DNA of 49,537 nucleotides from RUG11690 sp045616665. GTDB lineage: Bacteria > Bacteroidota > Bacteroidia > Bacteroidales > WCHB1-69. Below, piece after piece: positions 6,887-14,441 of this stretch (within the stretch, counting starts at the first letter, position 1; every line of letters starts with the position of its first letter). The stretch is taken from the NCBI GenBank assembly GCA_045616665.1, contig JAZLHE010000069.1, positions 1 through 49,537 on the forward strand, given 5' to 3'. The notes below the pieces were generated by a model. The model had not been told where the DNA came from and ran no database searches. It saw only the letters and a program-made list of their open reading frames with translations. The position numbers and the translations under genes are program-made.

Positions 6887-8161
6887 ATGATAGCAAGAGA
6901 CAATTATTTAAGGAAAATCATCGGCTATATGCATGATGGGCAGGTTAAAGTAATCACTGGAATTAGGAGATGCGGAAAATCGACCCTACTTTTTGACTTA
7001 TTTTATAAGTATCTTATTGAGAGTGGCGTTGACAGTAAGTATATCATAGGAATCCAACTTGACAAGAGAAAATATGCGAAATACCGTAATCCGATTGTTT
7101 TGTCGGAATATGTTGAAGACATTATCTCAAACAAAAAGGAGAACTTCTATCTTTTCATAGACGAGATCCAATTTTGTCATTCGGTTGAAGATCCTGATAA
7201 TGTGGGCTTTGAAATCACTGTTTATGATATGCTTAACGAATTGAAGGATTACAAAAATCTGGATGTATATGTGACGGGAAGCAATTCCAGAATGCTCTCT
7301 AAGGATGTTTTGACTGAGTTCCGCGGCCGTTCTTCGGAAATACAAGTCCATCCTTTCAGTTTTGCCGAATATCATAGTGCTGTAGGTGGGGACAAGCGTG
7401 ACAACTTTGACCATTATATGATTTATGGCGGAATGCCATATCTTCTGCAACTGAAAACAAACGAACAAGTCTGCCAATATCTTTCACAACTTTTCAACGA
7501 GGTGTATATCAAGGATATAGTGGAACGGCACAACATTGCTCGCGTCAACATTTTGGATGACATACTGAATGTATTAAGTTCTTTGACTGGTTCATTAACG
7601 AATCCGCTGAACATAACAAAATCTTTGAAGAGCATAAAAAATGAAAAATTAAGTCAGAATACGGTAAGTTCGTATTTGGAATATTGCAAAGATGCGTTTT
7701 TGATAAAAGAGGCGAAAAGGTATGACGTGAAAGGAAAACATTACTTTGATTTTCCAAACAAGTATTATTTTGCGGACGTCGGGTTGCGTAATGCGCGGCT
7801 TGGATTCAGACAAATTGATCCAGGACACATTATGGAAAACATTCTCTACAACGAACTTGTTGCGCGGGGCTATTCCGTTGACGTAGGTGTGGTTACGGAC
7901 AGGCGAAAAGGGGAAACGCACCAAAAGGAAATTGATTTTGTAGTCAGCAATGGCGGACAACGTGCCTATATTCAGTCGGCTTGGCAGATGAGTACGGACG
8001 AAAAAATAAAGGCGGAACTTGATTCACTGAAACTAACCGGCGACTTCTTCGCAAAAATCGTCATTCAAAATGACATCCCTGAACATTTTACCGATGAAGA
8101 CGGAATACTGCACTGCTCCGTGATTGAATTTTTACTGAATCCAAAATTGATGCCGTTTTAG
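6887..8161 (+). CDS. AAA_14/DUF4143 family ATPase
   Basis: A 424-residue protein. Walker A is GIRRCGKS (25-32) and Walker B FYLFIDE (87-93), then VTGSNSRML and the arginine-containing FRGRS motif typical of AAA_14. The middle has MIYGGMPYLL and a helical/winged-helix region (LSQNTVSSYLEYCKDAFLI), the DUF4143 hallmark. The C-terminal domain has MENILYNELVARGY and EIDFVV (E348, D350), then YIQ where other families have the E-x-K pair; this variant is familiar in the subfamily and may lack nuclease activity. It is third in a run of ATPase genes but from a different subfamily than the gene before it. It is transcribed alone from its own promoter. Function unknown. Confidence 0.85.
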   Translation: MIARDNYLRKIIGYMHDGQVKVITGIRRCGKSTLLFDLFYKYLIESGVDSKYIIGIQLDKRKYAKYRNPIVLSEYVEDIISNKKENFYLFIDEIQFCHSVEDPDNVGFEITVYDMLNELKDYKNLDVYVTGSNSRMLSKDVLTEFRGRSSEIQVHPFSFAEYHSAVGGDKRDNFDHYMIYGGMPYLLQLKTNEQVCQYLSQLFNEVYIKDIVERHNIARVNILDDILNVLSSLTGSLTNPLNITKSLKSIKNEKLSQNTVSSYLEYCKDAFLIKEAKRYDVKGKHYFDFPNKYYFADVGLRNARLGFRQIDPGHIMENILYNELVARGYSVDVGVVTDRRKGETHQKEIDFVVSNGGQRAYIQSAWQMSTDEKIKAELDSLKLTGDFFAKIVIQNDIPEHFTDEDGILHCSVIEFLLNPKLMPF

Positions 8162-8185
8162 AATCAAAAGCCAACGTCAATTGTA

Positions 8186-8206
8186 CATTGTTCATTGTTC
8201 ATTGTA
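8186..8206. repeat. Three 7-bp tandem repeats
   Basis: CATTGTT is repeated three times (the last copy ends in A), abutting the left end of the inverted-repeat element. Possibly slippage sequence or part of the element boundary. Confidence 0.5.
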
Positions 8207-8303
8207 AAGAGATTCCTCCGCTTCGTTCGGGATAAGTTTCACTTTATACGTGCGAAGGGATCCCTTCACTCCGCTGCTGCGCGGCAGCGGAATCTCTCTA
8301 CAA
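8202..8303. mobile_element. 102-bp element with 15-bp terminal inverted repeats (MITE-like)
   Basis: The ends TTGTAAAGAGATTCC (8202-8216) and GGAATCTCTCTACAA (8289-8303) are inverted repeats with one mismatch. The interior is far more GC-rich than its surroundings and contains a further hairpin, CCGCTGC/GCAGCGG. No coding capacity. The right end supplies the stop codon of the membrane-protein gene at 8298-8675, suggesting insertion into that gene. No clear target duplication is visible, so mobility is inferred from structure alone. Confidence 0.55.
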
Positions 8304-8675
8304 TACGGAAAGGGATAATTCCAAGGCGTCTGTGGTCGGTTTCATCTTCCCGATTGAAATCGGAACATTACAGAAATAATATAGGGAATCTGCCGGTGCA
8401 GCATTGTAATCCTGCTCATACCGGATTAAAAAATTTGCCGCTTTCTGCTCCAGTTTTATCTTCTCATCACAATTTTTGAGTTCTTCACAATTTACAGCCA
8501 ATTCTTTTTTGATCAGATTTAATGACTCATTCACCGCCTTTTTTTCCGCTCGCACATCTATGGCCTTCTGCACCATAAAAGTAATGGCAATACCCAAAAT
8601 AACCGCAGTCAGATTCGTCAAAAACGATGGCCAATCCCAATTGAATTTTTTAAAAATTGATGTTCCCTTTTTCAT
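8298..8675 (-). CDS. Single-pass membrane protein, probably C-terminally truncated
   Basis: A 125-residue product. After a basic N-terminus (MKKGTSIFKKF) comes one transmembrane helix (about residues 18-36, LTNLTAVILGIAITFMV), then a charged helical region. It ends abruptly after the phrase KPTTDALE with the out-of-character tail LSLSVL; the TAG stop lies inside the end of the 102-bp inverted-repeat element. Bacteroidetes proteins of this layout usually continue well past a TxDALE-like phrase, so I infer the gene lost its 3' end. A -7 box at 8811-8818 gives a ~135-base leader. Function unknown. Confidence 0.55.
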   Translation of the reverse strand: MKKGTSIFKKFNWDWPSFLTNLTAVILGIAITFMVQKAIDVRAEKKAVNESLNLIKKELAVNCEELKNCDEKIKLEQKAANFLIRYEQDYNAAPADSLYYFCNVPISIGKMKPTTDALELSLSVL

Positions 8676-8810
8676 AAAATTAAATTCCGCAGATTATTCT
8701 TGAATTTTGACTGTTGAAAAATGACAAACCATTATAAACAAATAACTTGCATTTTTCAATAATTTCACCTGTTTTTGTGCTGCGAAACCTGAAAACGGGT
8801 GATATGATGA

Positions 8811-8818
8811 CAAAAATA
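8811..8818 (-). promoter_or_regulatory. -7 promoter box for the truncated membrane gene
   Basis: TATTTTTG on the minus strand. The leader it would produce contains the hairpin with arms at 8766-8775 and 8792-8801. Confidence 0.4.
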
Positions 8819-9044
8819 CAACTAAATTCGGAAAAATCGATACCTTCGGCAGAATTTTTTCAACAATAGACTCTCTTCGTAAAAACGGAAATTTCTAAAC
8901 TCATAGACAAATACTTATGAAAAATGGTCTATTTTAATGTAATAAATACAACCTCAAGCCGTTCTTTTTAGTAGTTTACTCGTTTCCTGAGATTTGCCGA
9001 CGAAAAAAAATATTTAATTTCGCCAATAAATCAACTTTTATGTT

Positions 9045-9052
9045 TATTTTTG
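9045..9052 (+). promoter_or_regulatory. -7 promoter box for the toxin-antitoxin pair
   Basis: TATTTTTG, 18 bases before the ATG at 9071, implying a very short leader. Confidence 0.6.
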
Positions 9053-9070
9053 CATTCTTGAATCTACACT

Positions 9071-9550
9071 ATGAAGAAGAACTTATTAATTGAACTATTA
9101 GAAGATAATGAAAAGGTTTCACTCTATTCGCCACGCTATGATGGTGAAGAATTTACAGAATTTGAAAAATTCTTATTACAATACAAAGATTTATATCCTA
9201 ATGATATAGCTCAACTCGTATATAGACTCGACATAATAAAAAGGGATGGTGCAAACGACAGACATTTTCGGTATGAAGGAACAAAACGTGATAGGGTTAT
9301 GGCTCTTCCCTCACATTTAGAAACGACTTCTTTACGTCTCTATTTGCTTAACATACAATCTAAAATACTGATATTGGGAAATGGTGGTCTCAAACACTCA
9401 ACTACATATCAAGAAGATGATTTCCTAAATAAATGTGTTCAAACTTTGCAAAAAATTGATATAGAAATTAAACAATTGGAAAAGAAAAAGATAATTCGTA
9501 TATCAGGTACAAAGTTATTAGGTACATTACATTTTGAAATAGATGAATAA
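9071..9550 (+). CDS. Putative HigB/RelE-like toxin
   Basis: A 159-residue protein just ahead of, and overlapping by 8 bases, a helix-turn-helix protein. That is the toxin-first order of HigBA systems. Its centre (DRVMALPSHLETTSLRLYLL, then SKILILGNGGLKHSTTYQEDD) reads like the RelE/HigB-fold strands: a short basic strand, an aromatic/Leu strand, then an I-L-G-N-G turn. From memory, Bacteroidetes proteins with YDGEE..EFEKFL and GNGG.K motifs are paired with Xre antitoxins. The predicted role is ribosome-dependent mRNA cleavage under antitoxin control, but the active-site residues were not verified. Alternative: an uncharacterised partner of the regulator. Confidence 0.55.
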   Translation: MKKNLLIELLEDNEKVSLYSPRYDGEEFTEFEKFLLQYKDLYPNDIAQLVYRLDIIKRDGANDRHFRYEGTKRDRVMALPSHLETTSLRLYLLNIQSKILILGNGGLKHSTTYQEDDFLNKCVQTLQKIDIEIKQLEKKKIIRISGTKLLGTLHFEIDE

Positions 9551-9869
9551 ATGCAGTATTATGAAAACCAATAAATTAATGGACAGTATTCGTGATACTA
9601 TAAGTCCAGAAATAAAGAAACAAACGGAATTGTCTGTCAGCATAGCCAATCGAATCTATGAGATTTTAGAGAAAAAAAAACTTACTCAAAAAGATTTGGC
9701 TCATTTGCTTGGTAAAACGGAAACTGAAGTTAGCCGATGGCTCTCGGGAACACATAATTTGACAATGGCTACCATCGCTAAAATTTCAACCGCCCTTGGA
9801 GAAGACATTATCCAAACCACTCTGTCTAAGGACCATAAAGTACGAAACAAAAAAATAGCATTATTATAA
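9543..9869 (+). CDS. Xre-family HTH antitoxin (HigA-like)
   Basis: A 108-residue protein with a Cro/C1-type helix-turn-helix at about residues 46-93: LTQKDLAHLLGKTETEVSRWLSGTHNL, then TMATIAKISTALGEDI. The N-terminal ~40 residues would contact the toxin. The ATG at 9543 overlaps the toxin gene; an internal ATG at 9561 is an alternative start. As an antitoxin it would neutralise the partner and repress the shared promoter at 9045. The HTH call is solid; the antitoxin role is inferred from the pairing. Confidence 0.75.
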   Translation: MNKCSIMKTNKLMDSIRDTISPEIKKQTELSVSIANRIYEILEKKKLTQKDLAHLLGKTETEVSRWLSGTHNLTMATIAKISTALGEDIIQTTLSKDHKVRNKKIALL

Positions 9870-9953
9870 TATGCTTATTTTCAAATATTTATCACTCAAT
9901 GAAAATCTAAGTTTGCCAACACTTAAGAACATCAACCTATATCATTACCTGAA

Positions 9954-10949
9954 ATGAAAAAGACATATTGGTATCTTATTATATCTATCCTGATTATTAT
10001 CAGTACTTTATCTATAACTTTTGCCATTACGCAGCAATATTCGCATCATAACAACAACGACTTAATACCTAATTACTACCGCAATTCCGGTTCTACCCCT
10101 CCCCTCCCCTCTCATTTGCAGTTTGCCGATGAAGAAGTTCCGTTGGATGTGTATTATGTACGTGAAGCACTGGATAAAGAATTAATCATCAACTGCTATC
10201 AGCATTCAAAAACTCTTCAAATCATCAAGCGTTCGGGAAGATTTTTTCCAATTATCGAACCCATTCTGAAAGAAGAAGGCGTTCCAGATGACTTTAAGTA
10301 TCTCTGTGTGGCAGAAAGCGGATTGGAAAATGTGGTTTCACCCGCAAAAGCCGCGGGATTTTGGCAGTTTTTATCCACTACCGCCAAAAATTACGGTCTC
10401 GAAGTGCGTGATGAGGTGGATGAAAGATATAATTTGGAAAAATCTACCCGCGCTGCCTGCAAATATCTGAAAAATTCCTATAAAAAATACAATTCCTGGG
10501 CTTTAGCTGCCGCCGCATACAATATGGGCGATGGAAACGTTAACATTTGTTCTTCCAAACAAGAATGTTCAAGCTACTGGGATCTCAATATGAACAGTGA
10601 AACCGCCCGTTACGTTTATCGCATTTTAGCTTACAAATTAATTATGGACAATCCCCGCATTTACGGCTACGATTATTGCGAAGCTCAACTCTACCACCCT
10701 ATTCCCTACAAGGAAGTCGTTGTTACAAAATCTATTCCCGATTTATATGTCTTTGCTCGCGAACAGGATTGTTCATACAAAGAATTCAAAATGCTCAATC
10801 CCTGGCTGAGAAGTTCTAAACTGACGATTTCAGATGGCGCTTTCTATACAGTTCGCATTCCTGCCGTAAATCGTGAAAAATATTTCAACCTATATAGAAA
10901 CATTGACAATCCATACACTATAGTGGGTGACACTGTTTTTCAATACTGA
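9954..10949 (+). CDS. Lytic transglycosylase, MltD-like (SLT domain)
   Basis: A 331-residue protein. An N-terminal signal or anchor helix (6-25) exports it to the periplasm. The SLT goose-lysozyme-like domain covers about 95-240: FKYLCVAESGLEN carries the catalytic glutamate (E121), followed by AAGFWQFLSTTAKNYGL, the DERYNLEKSTRAACKYL helix and AAAAYNMG. The C-terminal ~80 residues (VVTKSIPDLYVFAREQDCS...FKMLNPWL) look like one LysM-like murein-binding module. It cleaves the MurNAc-GlcNAc bond of peptidoglycan to form anhydro products during wall turnover. It sits 37 bases upstream of ettA, possibly cotranscribed. Confidence 0.85.
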   Translation: MKKTYWYLIISILIIISTLSITFAITQQYSHHNNNDLIPNYYRNSGSTPPLPSHLQFADEEVPLDVYYVREALDKELIINCYQHSKTLQIIKRSGRFFPIIEPILKEEGVPDDFKYLCVAESGLENVVSPAKAAGFWQFLSTTAKNYGLEVRDEVDERYNLEKSTRAACKYLKNSYKKYNSWALAAAAYNMGDGNVNICSSKQECSSYWDLNMNSETARYVYRILAYKLIMDNPRIYGYDYCEAQLYHPIPYKEVVVTKSIPDLYVFAREQDCSYKEFKMLNPWLRSSKLTISDGAFYTVRIPAVNREKYFNLYRNIDNPYTIVGDTVFQY

Positions 10950-10986
10950 TATCCATGGAATTTATTAAAATGAAAATCATATAATT

Positions 10987-12663
10987 ATGGCCGACGACAA
11001 AAAGATTATCTTTTCGATGGTAGGAGTAAGCAAAATTTATCCTCCTCAAAAACAAGTACTTAAAAATATTTACCTTTCCTTTTACTACGGAGCCAAAATT
11101 GGCGTTTTGGGTCTGAATGGCACTGGTAAATCTTCTTTGCTGAAAATTATCGCCGGACTTGACAAATCCTATCAGGGTGAAGTCGTTTTCTCTCCCGGTT
11201 ATTCCGTTGGCTACCTTCCACAGGAACCTCAACTGGACGATAATTTAACTGTCAAGGAAGAAGTAATGAAAGGGGTTCAGGAAGTGGTGGATATTTTGGC
11301 TGAATATGAAGCAGTCAATATGAAGTTTATGGAACCGATGAGCGACGAAGAAATGAACAAACTCATCGAGCGTCAAGGTGAATTGACCGAATTGATTGAC
11401 CAACACGATGCCTGGGAATTGGATTCTAAATTGGAACGTGCGATGGATGCTTTAAGATGTCCGGAAGGTGATACGCCCGTGAAAAATTTGTCTGGAGGAG
11501 AACGCCGCCGTGTGGCTTTATGCCGCCTGCTGCTTTCAGAACCCGACATTTTATTGCTGGACGAACCTACCAACCACCTGGATGCCGAATCGGTACAATG
11601 GTTGGAAATGCACTTGCAGCAATATAAGGGAACCGTTATTGCCGTTACCCACGACCGCTATTTCTTAGACAATGTTGCCGGATGGATATTAGAACTGGAC
11701 AGGGGAGAGGGTATTCCTTGGCAAGGAAATTATTCTTCGTGGCTCGAACAAAAGACAAATCGTTTGGCAATGGAGGAAAAACAGGAATCCAAACGTATGA
11801 AAACTCTCCAACGGGAATTAGAATGGGTAAGAATGGCGCCAAAAGCCCGTCAAGCCAAGGGAAAAGCCCGTTTGAACGCCTACGATCAACTATTAAACGA
11901 AGACGTAAAAGAAAAAGAAGAAAAACTGCAGATTTTCATTCCTAATGGACCTCGACTGGGTACCAACGTCATTGAAGCGGAAAATGTTTCAAAGGCTTAC
12001 GGAGATAAATTATTATTCGACAATCTTAATTTCAACCTTCCACCAAACGGAATCGTAGGTGTCATTGGACCTAACGGCGCTGGAAAAACAACGCTTTTCA
12101 GATTGATTATGGGGCTGGAAAAACCGGATAAAGGCAATTTCAGGGTAGGGGAGACCGTAAAAGTAGGTTACGTTGACCAACAGCATACCGTCATTGACCC
12201 TGAAAAATCAGTCTGGGAAGTGGTTTCTGAAGGAAATGAACAAATTACCTTAGGAGGAAGATTAGTCAACTCCAGAGCCTATATTTCACGTTTTAATTTC
12301 AGTGGAACAGATCAAAGTAAATTGGCCGGTGTGCTTTCGGGCGGCGAGCGCAATAGACTGCATCTCGCATTAACGCTCAAATCTGAAGCCAATGTTCTAT
12401 TATTGGACGAACCAACCAACGATATTGACATTAATACCCTACGTGCTTTGGAAGAAGCTTTAGAAGATTTTGCCGGTTGCGCCGTGGTTATTTCTCATGA
12501 TCGCTGGTTCTTGGACCGCATCTGCACCCATATTTTGGCGTTTGAAGGTGATTCCAGTGTGTACTTTTTTGAGGGTTCTTATTCAGAATACGAGGAAAAT
12601 AAGAAAAAACGCTTAGGTAATATTGAACCCAAGCGCATTCATTACAGAAAATTAATGGAATAA
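10987..12663 (+). CDS. ettA: Energy-dependent translational throttle protein EttA (ABC-F)
   Basis: A 558-residue cytosolic protein with two ABC ATPase domains and no membrane part. Domain 1: Walker A GLNGTGKS (42-49), signature LSGGE (168-172), Walker B LLLDEPT (189-195). Domain 2: Walker A GPNGAGKT (361-368), then LSGGERNRL and LLLDEPTNDID. The linker between them (about 255-315) is the long basic P-site tRNA-interaction motif (ELEWVRMAPKARQAKGKARL). Length and start match E. coli EttA (~555 residues). EttA binds the ribosomal E site and gates the first elongation steps according to ATP/ADP ratio. High confidence. Confidence 0.95.
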   Translation: MADDKKIIFSMVGVSKIYPPQKQVLKNIYLSFYYGAKIGVLGLNGTGKSSLLKIIAGLDKSYQGEVVFSPGYSVGYLPQEPQLDDNLTVKEEVMKGVQEVVDILAEYEAVNMKFMEPMSDEEMNKLIERQGELTELIDQHDAWELDSKLERAMDALRCPEGDTPVKNLSGGERRRVALCRLLLSEPDILLLDEPTNHLDAESVQWLEMHLQQYKGTVIAVTHDRYFLDNVAGWILELDRGEGIPWQGNYSSWLEQKTNRLAMEEKQESKRMKTLQRELEWVRMAPKARQAKGKARLNAYDQLLNEDVKEKEEKLQIFIPNGPRLGTNVIEAENVSKAYGDKLLFDNLNFNLPPNGIVGVIGPNGAGKTTLFRLIMGLEKPDKGNFRVGETVKVGYVDQQHTVIDPEKSVWEVVSEGNEQITLGGRLVNSRAYISRFNFSGTDQSKLAGVLSGGERNRLHLALTLKSEANVLLLDEPTNDIDINTLRALEEALEDFAGCAVVISHDRWFLDRICTHILAFEGDSSVYFFEGSYSEYEENKKKRLGNIEPKRIHYRKLME

Positions 12664-12752
12664 TATCTGTATATTACTTTTCAACGAACAAAAGTCTTTG
12701 AATAACATTACAAACAACGGCAAAAAAAATTTCCTTGAAAAAAAGCACTACA

Positions 12753-12784
12753 AAAAAAGGGTGATTGTTTGGTCACCCTTTTTT
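12753..12784. terminator. Bidirectional intrinsic terminator
   Basis: A perfect 12-bp stem, AAAAAAGGGTGA with TCACCCTTTTTT, and an 8-base loop. It has a T-run in both directions and lies between ettA (plus) and the lipoprotein gene (minus), so it can stop both. Confidence 0.85.
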
Positions 12785-12804
12785 CTGTTTGTTCTGGAAT
12801 AAAA

Positions 12805-12978
12805 TTATTCAGCAACAACTTCAGCAGTTTCTTCTGCAGGAACTTCAGCAGTTTCTTCTTCAACAACTGGTTCTTCAACAACAGCTTCTTCTACAACTGG
12901 TTCTTCAGTTTCAGCTTTTTGACCACATGCTGCGAAAACGAATGCAGATACTGCAAGGATAGCAAATAATTTTTTCAT
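12805..12978 (-). CDS. 57-residue acidic lipoprotein
   Basis: The minus-strand ATG at 12978 opens a 57-codon frame ending with TAA at 12805-12807. The first 19 residues are a lipoprotein signal, MKKLFAILAVSAFVFAAC, with the lipobox cysteine at 19. The mature part is almost only Glu, Val, Ala, Pro and Thr in VVEE/EPVVEE/AEVPAEE repeats, strongly acidic. A -7 box (13033-13040) and terminator (12753-12784) frame it as a single-gene unit. Such tiny acidic lipoproteins are frequent in Bacteroidetes and usually unannotated; function unknown, envelope location predicted. The Q/L-rich plus-strand frames here are shadows of the GAA/GTT repeats. Confidence 0.85.
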   Translation of the reverse strand: MKKLFAILAVSAFVFAACGQKAETEEPVVEEAVVEEPVVEEETAEVPAEETAEVVAE

Positions 12979-13032
12979 TTTTCTCTTTTTTTAATTTGTT
13001 GGTTAATGTTTTTTGTTGTCTTTTTAATGCCG

Positions 13033-13040
13033 CAAAAATA
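13033..13040 (-). promoter_or_regulatory. -7 promoter box for the acidic lipoprotein
   Basis: TATTTTTG on the minus strand, about 55 bases before the ATG at 12978. Confidence 0.65.
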
Positions 13041-13105
13041 CTCCAAATATAATTACTCGGACGTTTTAATTTTGCTTTTTTTGTTAATTATTGTTAATAT
13101 ACTGA

Positions 13106-14128
13106 TTAACAATCTATTATAGTACACCAATTGTGTTTGTCTTCAATTTCTCCGTATTGGATACCCATTAATACTTCACGCATTTTTGTGCTCCAAGGTC
13201 CTGGTTTTCCATCTTTTGAAATGACATATTCTTTTCCGCTTTCACGATCTTGAATCATATTGATAGGAGAAATGACAGCTGCCGTACCACAAGCACCGGC
13301 TTCTTCAAATGTACCGATTTCTTCTAATTTAATATGGCGTCTTTCAACAACCAAACCAAGATTTTCCGCAATTTGAGTCAAACTCTTATTGGTAATGGAA
13401 GGAAGAATTGAACCGGAATCTGGTGTTACATATTTTCCGTCTTTAATACCAAAGAAGTTGGCTGGACCTGCTTCGTCGATGTAAGTTTTGGTTTTGGCAT
13501 CAGCAAAAATAGAAGCGCTGAATCCTTCGTGGTGAGCTCTTTCACCGGCACGCAAAGAAGCAGCATAGTTACCACCAACCTTAACGTGACCTGTTCCAAG
13601 TGGGGCGGCACGGTCATAATCCTTTGCAATCTGCATATTCGTAGGTTTGAAACCTTCTTTGAAATAAGGCCCTACCGGCGTTACAAAAACAAGGAATAAA
13701 TATTCATTGGCTGGTTTTACACCAACAGTTGGACCAGTACCAATCAATAATGGACGAAGATACAAAGAACCTTCTGTACCGTATGGAGGAATAAAATCGG
13801 CATTTAATTTAATGACTGTTTCCAAAGCTTCGAAAAATAATTGTTTTGGAAGCTGGGCCATCATAATCGTATCAGCTGAATTATTTAATCTCTTCCAGTT
13901 TTCTTCCCAACGGAACAAACGAACTTTACCGTCTTTTCCTCTGAAAGCTTTCATACCTTCAAATGCTTCCTGACCATAATGCAAACAAGAAGCAGCCATG
14001 TGCATAGGAATATTTTCGTCAGAAGTGACTTCCAATTTTCCCCATTCTCCGTTTCTAAAATAGCAACGTACGTTGTAATCGGTTTTTACATAACCAAAAC
14101 CGAGGCTTTTCCAATCAATGTTTTTCAT
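13106..14128 (-). CDS. ilvE: Branched-chain amino acid aminotransferase
   Basis: A 340-residue fold-type IV PLP enzyme. Markers in order: HYGQEAFEGMKAFRG (49-63), the substrate-side segment SLYLRPLLIGTG (121-132), the Schiff-base lysine in TGHVKVGGNYAAS (K183), and FADAKTKTYIDEAGPANFFG. The GACGTAAVISPI segment is also present. It interconverts branched 2-oxo acids with Leu, Ile and Val, using glutamate. The length is that of the eukaryote-like BCAT2 subfamily common in Bacteroidetes. It is a single-gene unit with its own promoter at 14178-14185, and no other ilv or leu genes are adjacent. Confidence 0.93.
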   Translation of the reverse strand: MKNIDWKSLGFGYVKTDYNVRCYFRNGEWGKLEVTSDENIPMHMAASCLHYGQEAFEGMKAFRGKDGKVRLFRWEENWKRLNNSADTIMMAQLPKQLFFEALETVIKLNADFIPPYGTEGSLYLRPLLIGTGPTVGVKPANEYLFLVFVTPVGPYFKEGFKPTNMQIAKDYDRAAPLGTGHVKVGGNYAASLRAGERAHHEGFSASIFADAKTKTYIDEAGPANFFGIKDGKYVTPDSGSILPSITNKSLTQIAENLGLVVERRHIKLEEIGTFEEAGACGTAAVISPINMIQDRESGKEYVISKDGKPGPWSTKMREVLMGIQYGEIEDKHNWCTIIDC

Positions 14129-14177
14129 TTTTTATAGTTTTGAATATTATACATTTATGTACTTCAAATAAGACTTG

Positions 14178-14185
14178 CAAAGATA
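14178..14185 (-). promoter_or_regulatory. -7 promoter box for ilvE
   Basis: TATCTTTG on the minus strand, about 50 bases before the ATG at 14128. Confidence 0.6.
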
Positions 14186-14222
14186 ACTAATTTTTGAATA
14201 TAAAAGTCAAATAAAAATCTTT

Positions 14223-14441
14223 TTAAGACGGATTGTTATTTCTATTCACCGCATTTCTTACCATATCCGCAGTAATATATCCGACCAACACTCCCCATAT
14301 TATCATTAAGAACAAGTTATTCTGCAAAACATTATCACTGAATTGTCCGGATTTATACCAATAAAAAACGGCTAAAACGACAAAAATGATGATTCCTACA
14401 ATGTGATAAACAGAAAAGTTTTTTTGAATGAAATCTTTCAT
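14223..14441 (-). CDS. Small two-helix membrane protein
   Basis: A 72-residue protein with hydrophobic helices at about residues 12-29 (YHIVGIIIFVVLAVFYWY) and 42-60 (NLFLMIIWGVLVGYITADM), and a polar Asn-rich tail. Its ATG shares one base with the stop of the upstream gene (TAATG), so the two are translationally coupled. No family recognised. Confidence 0.65.
   Translation of the reverse strand: MKDFIQKNFSVYHIVGIIIFVVLAVFYWYKSGQFSDNVLQNNLFLMIIWGVLVGYITADMVRNAVNRNNNPS

Larger units (their letters stand above)
8676..9070. other. 395-bp intergenic region
   Basis: Divergent spacer between the truncated membrane gene and the toxin gene. It contains an imperfect hairpin (arms 8766-8775 and 8792-8801), a minus-strand -7 box (8811-8818) and a plus-strand -7 box (9045-9052). 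About 8820-9040 shows no frame, RNA fold or repeat that I can support. Confidence 0.5.

Noticed and set aside
12765..12969. Gln/Leu-rich and Phe/Ser-rich plus-strand frames
   Set aside because: They are the reverse complement of the Glu/Val repeats of the acidic lipoprotein, and begin inside the terminator hairpin.
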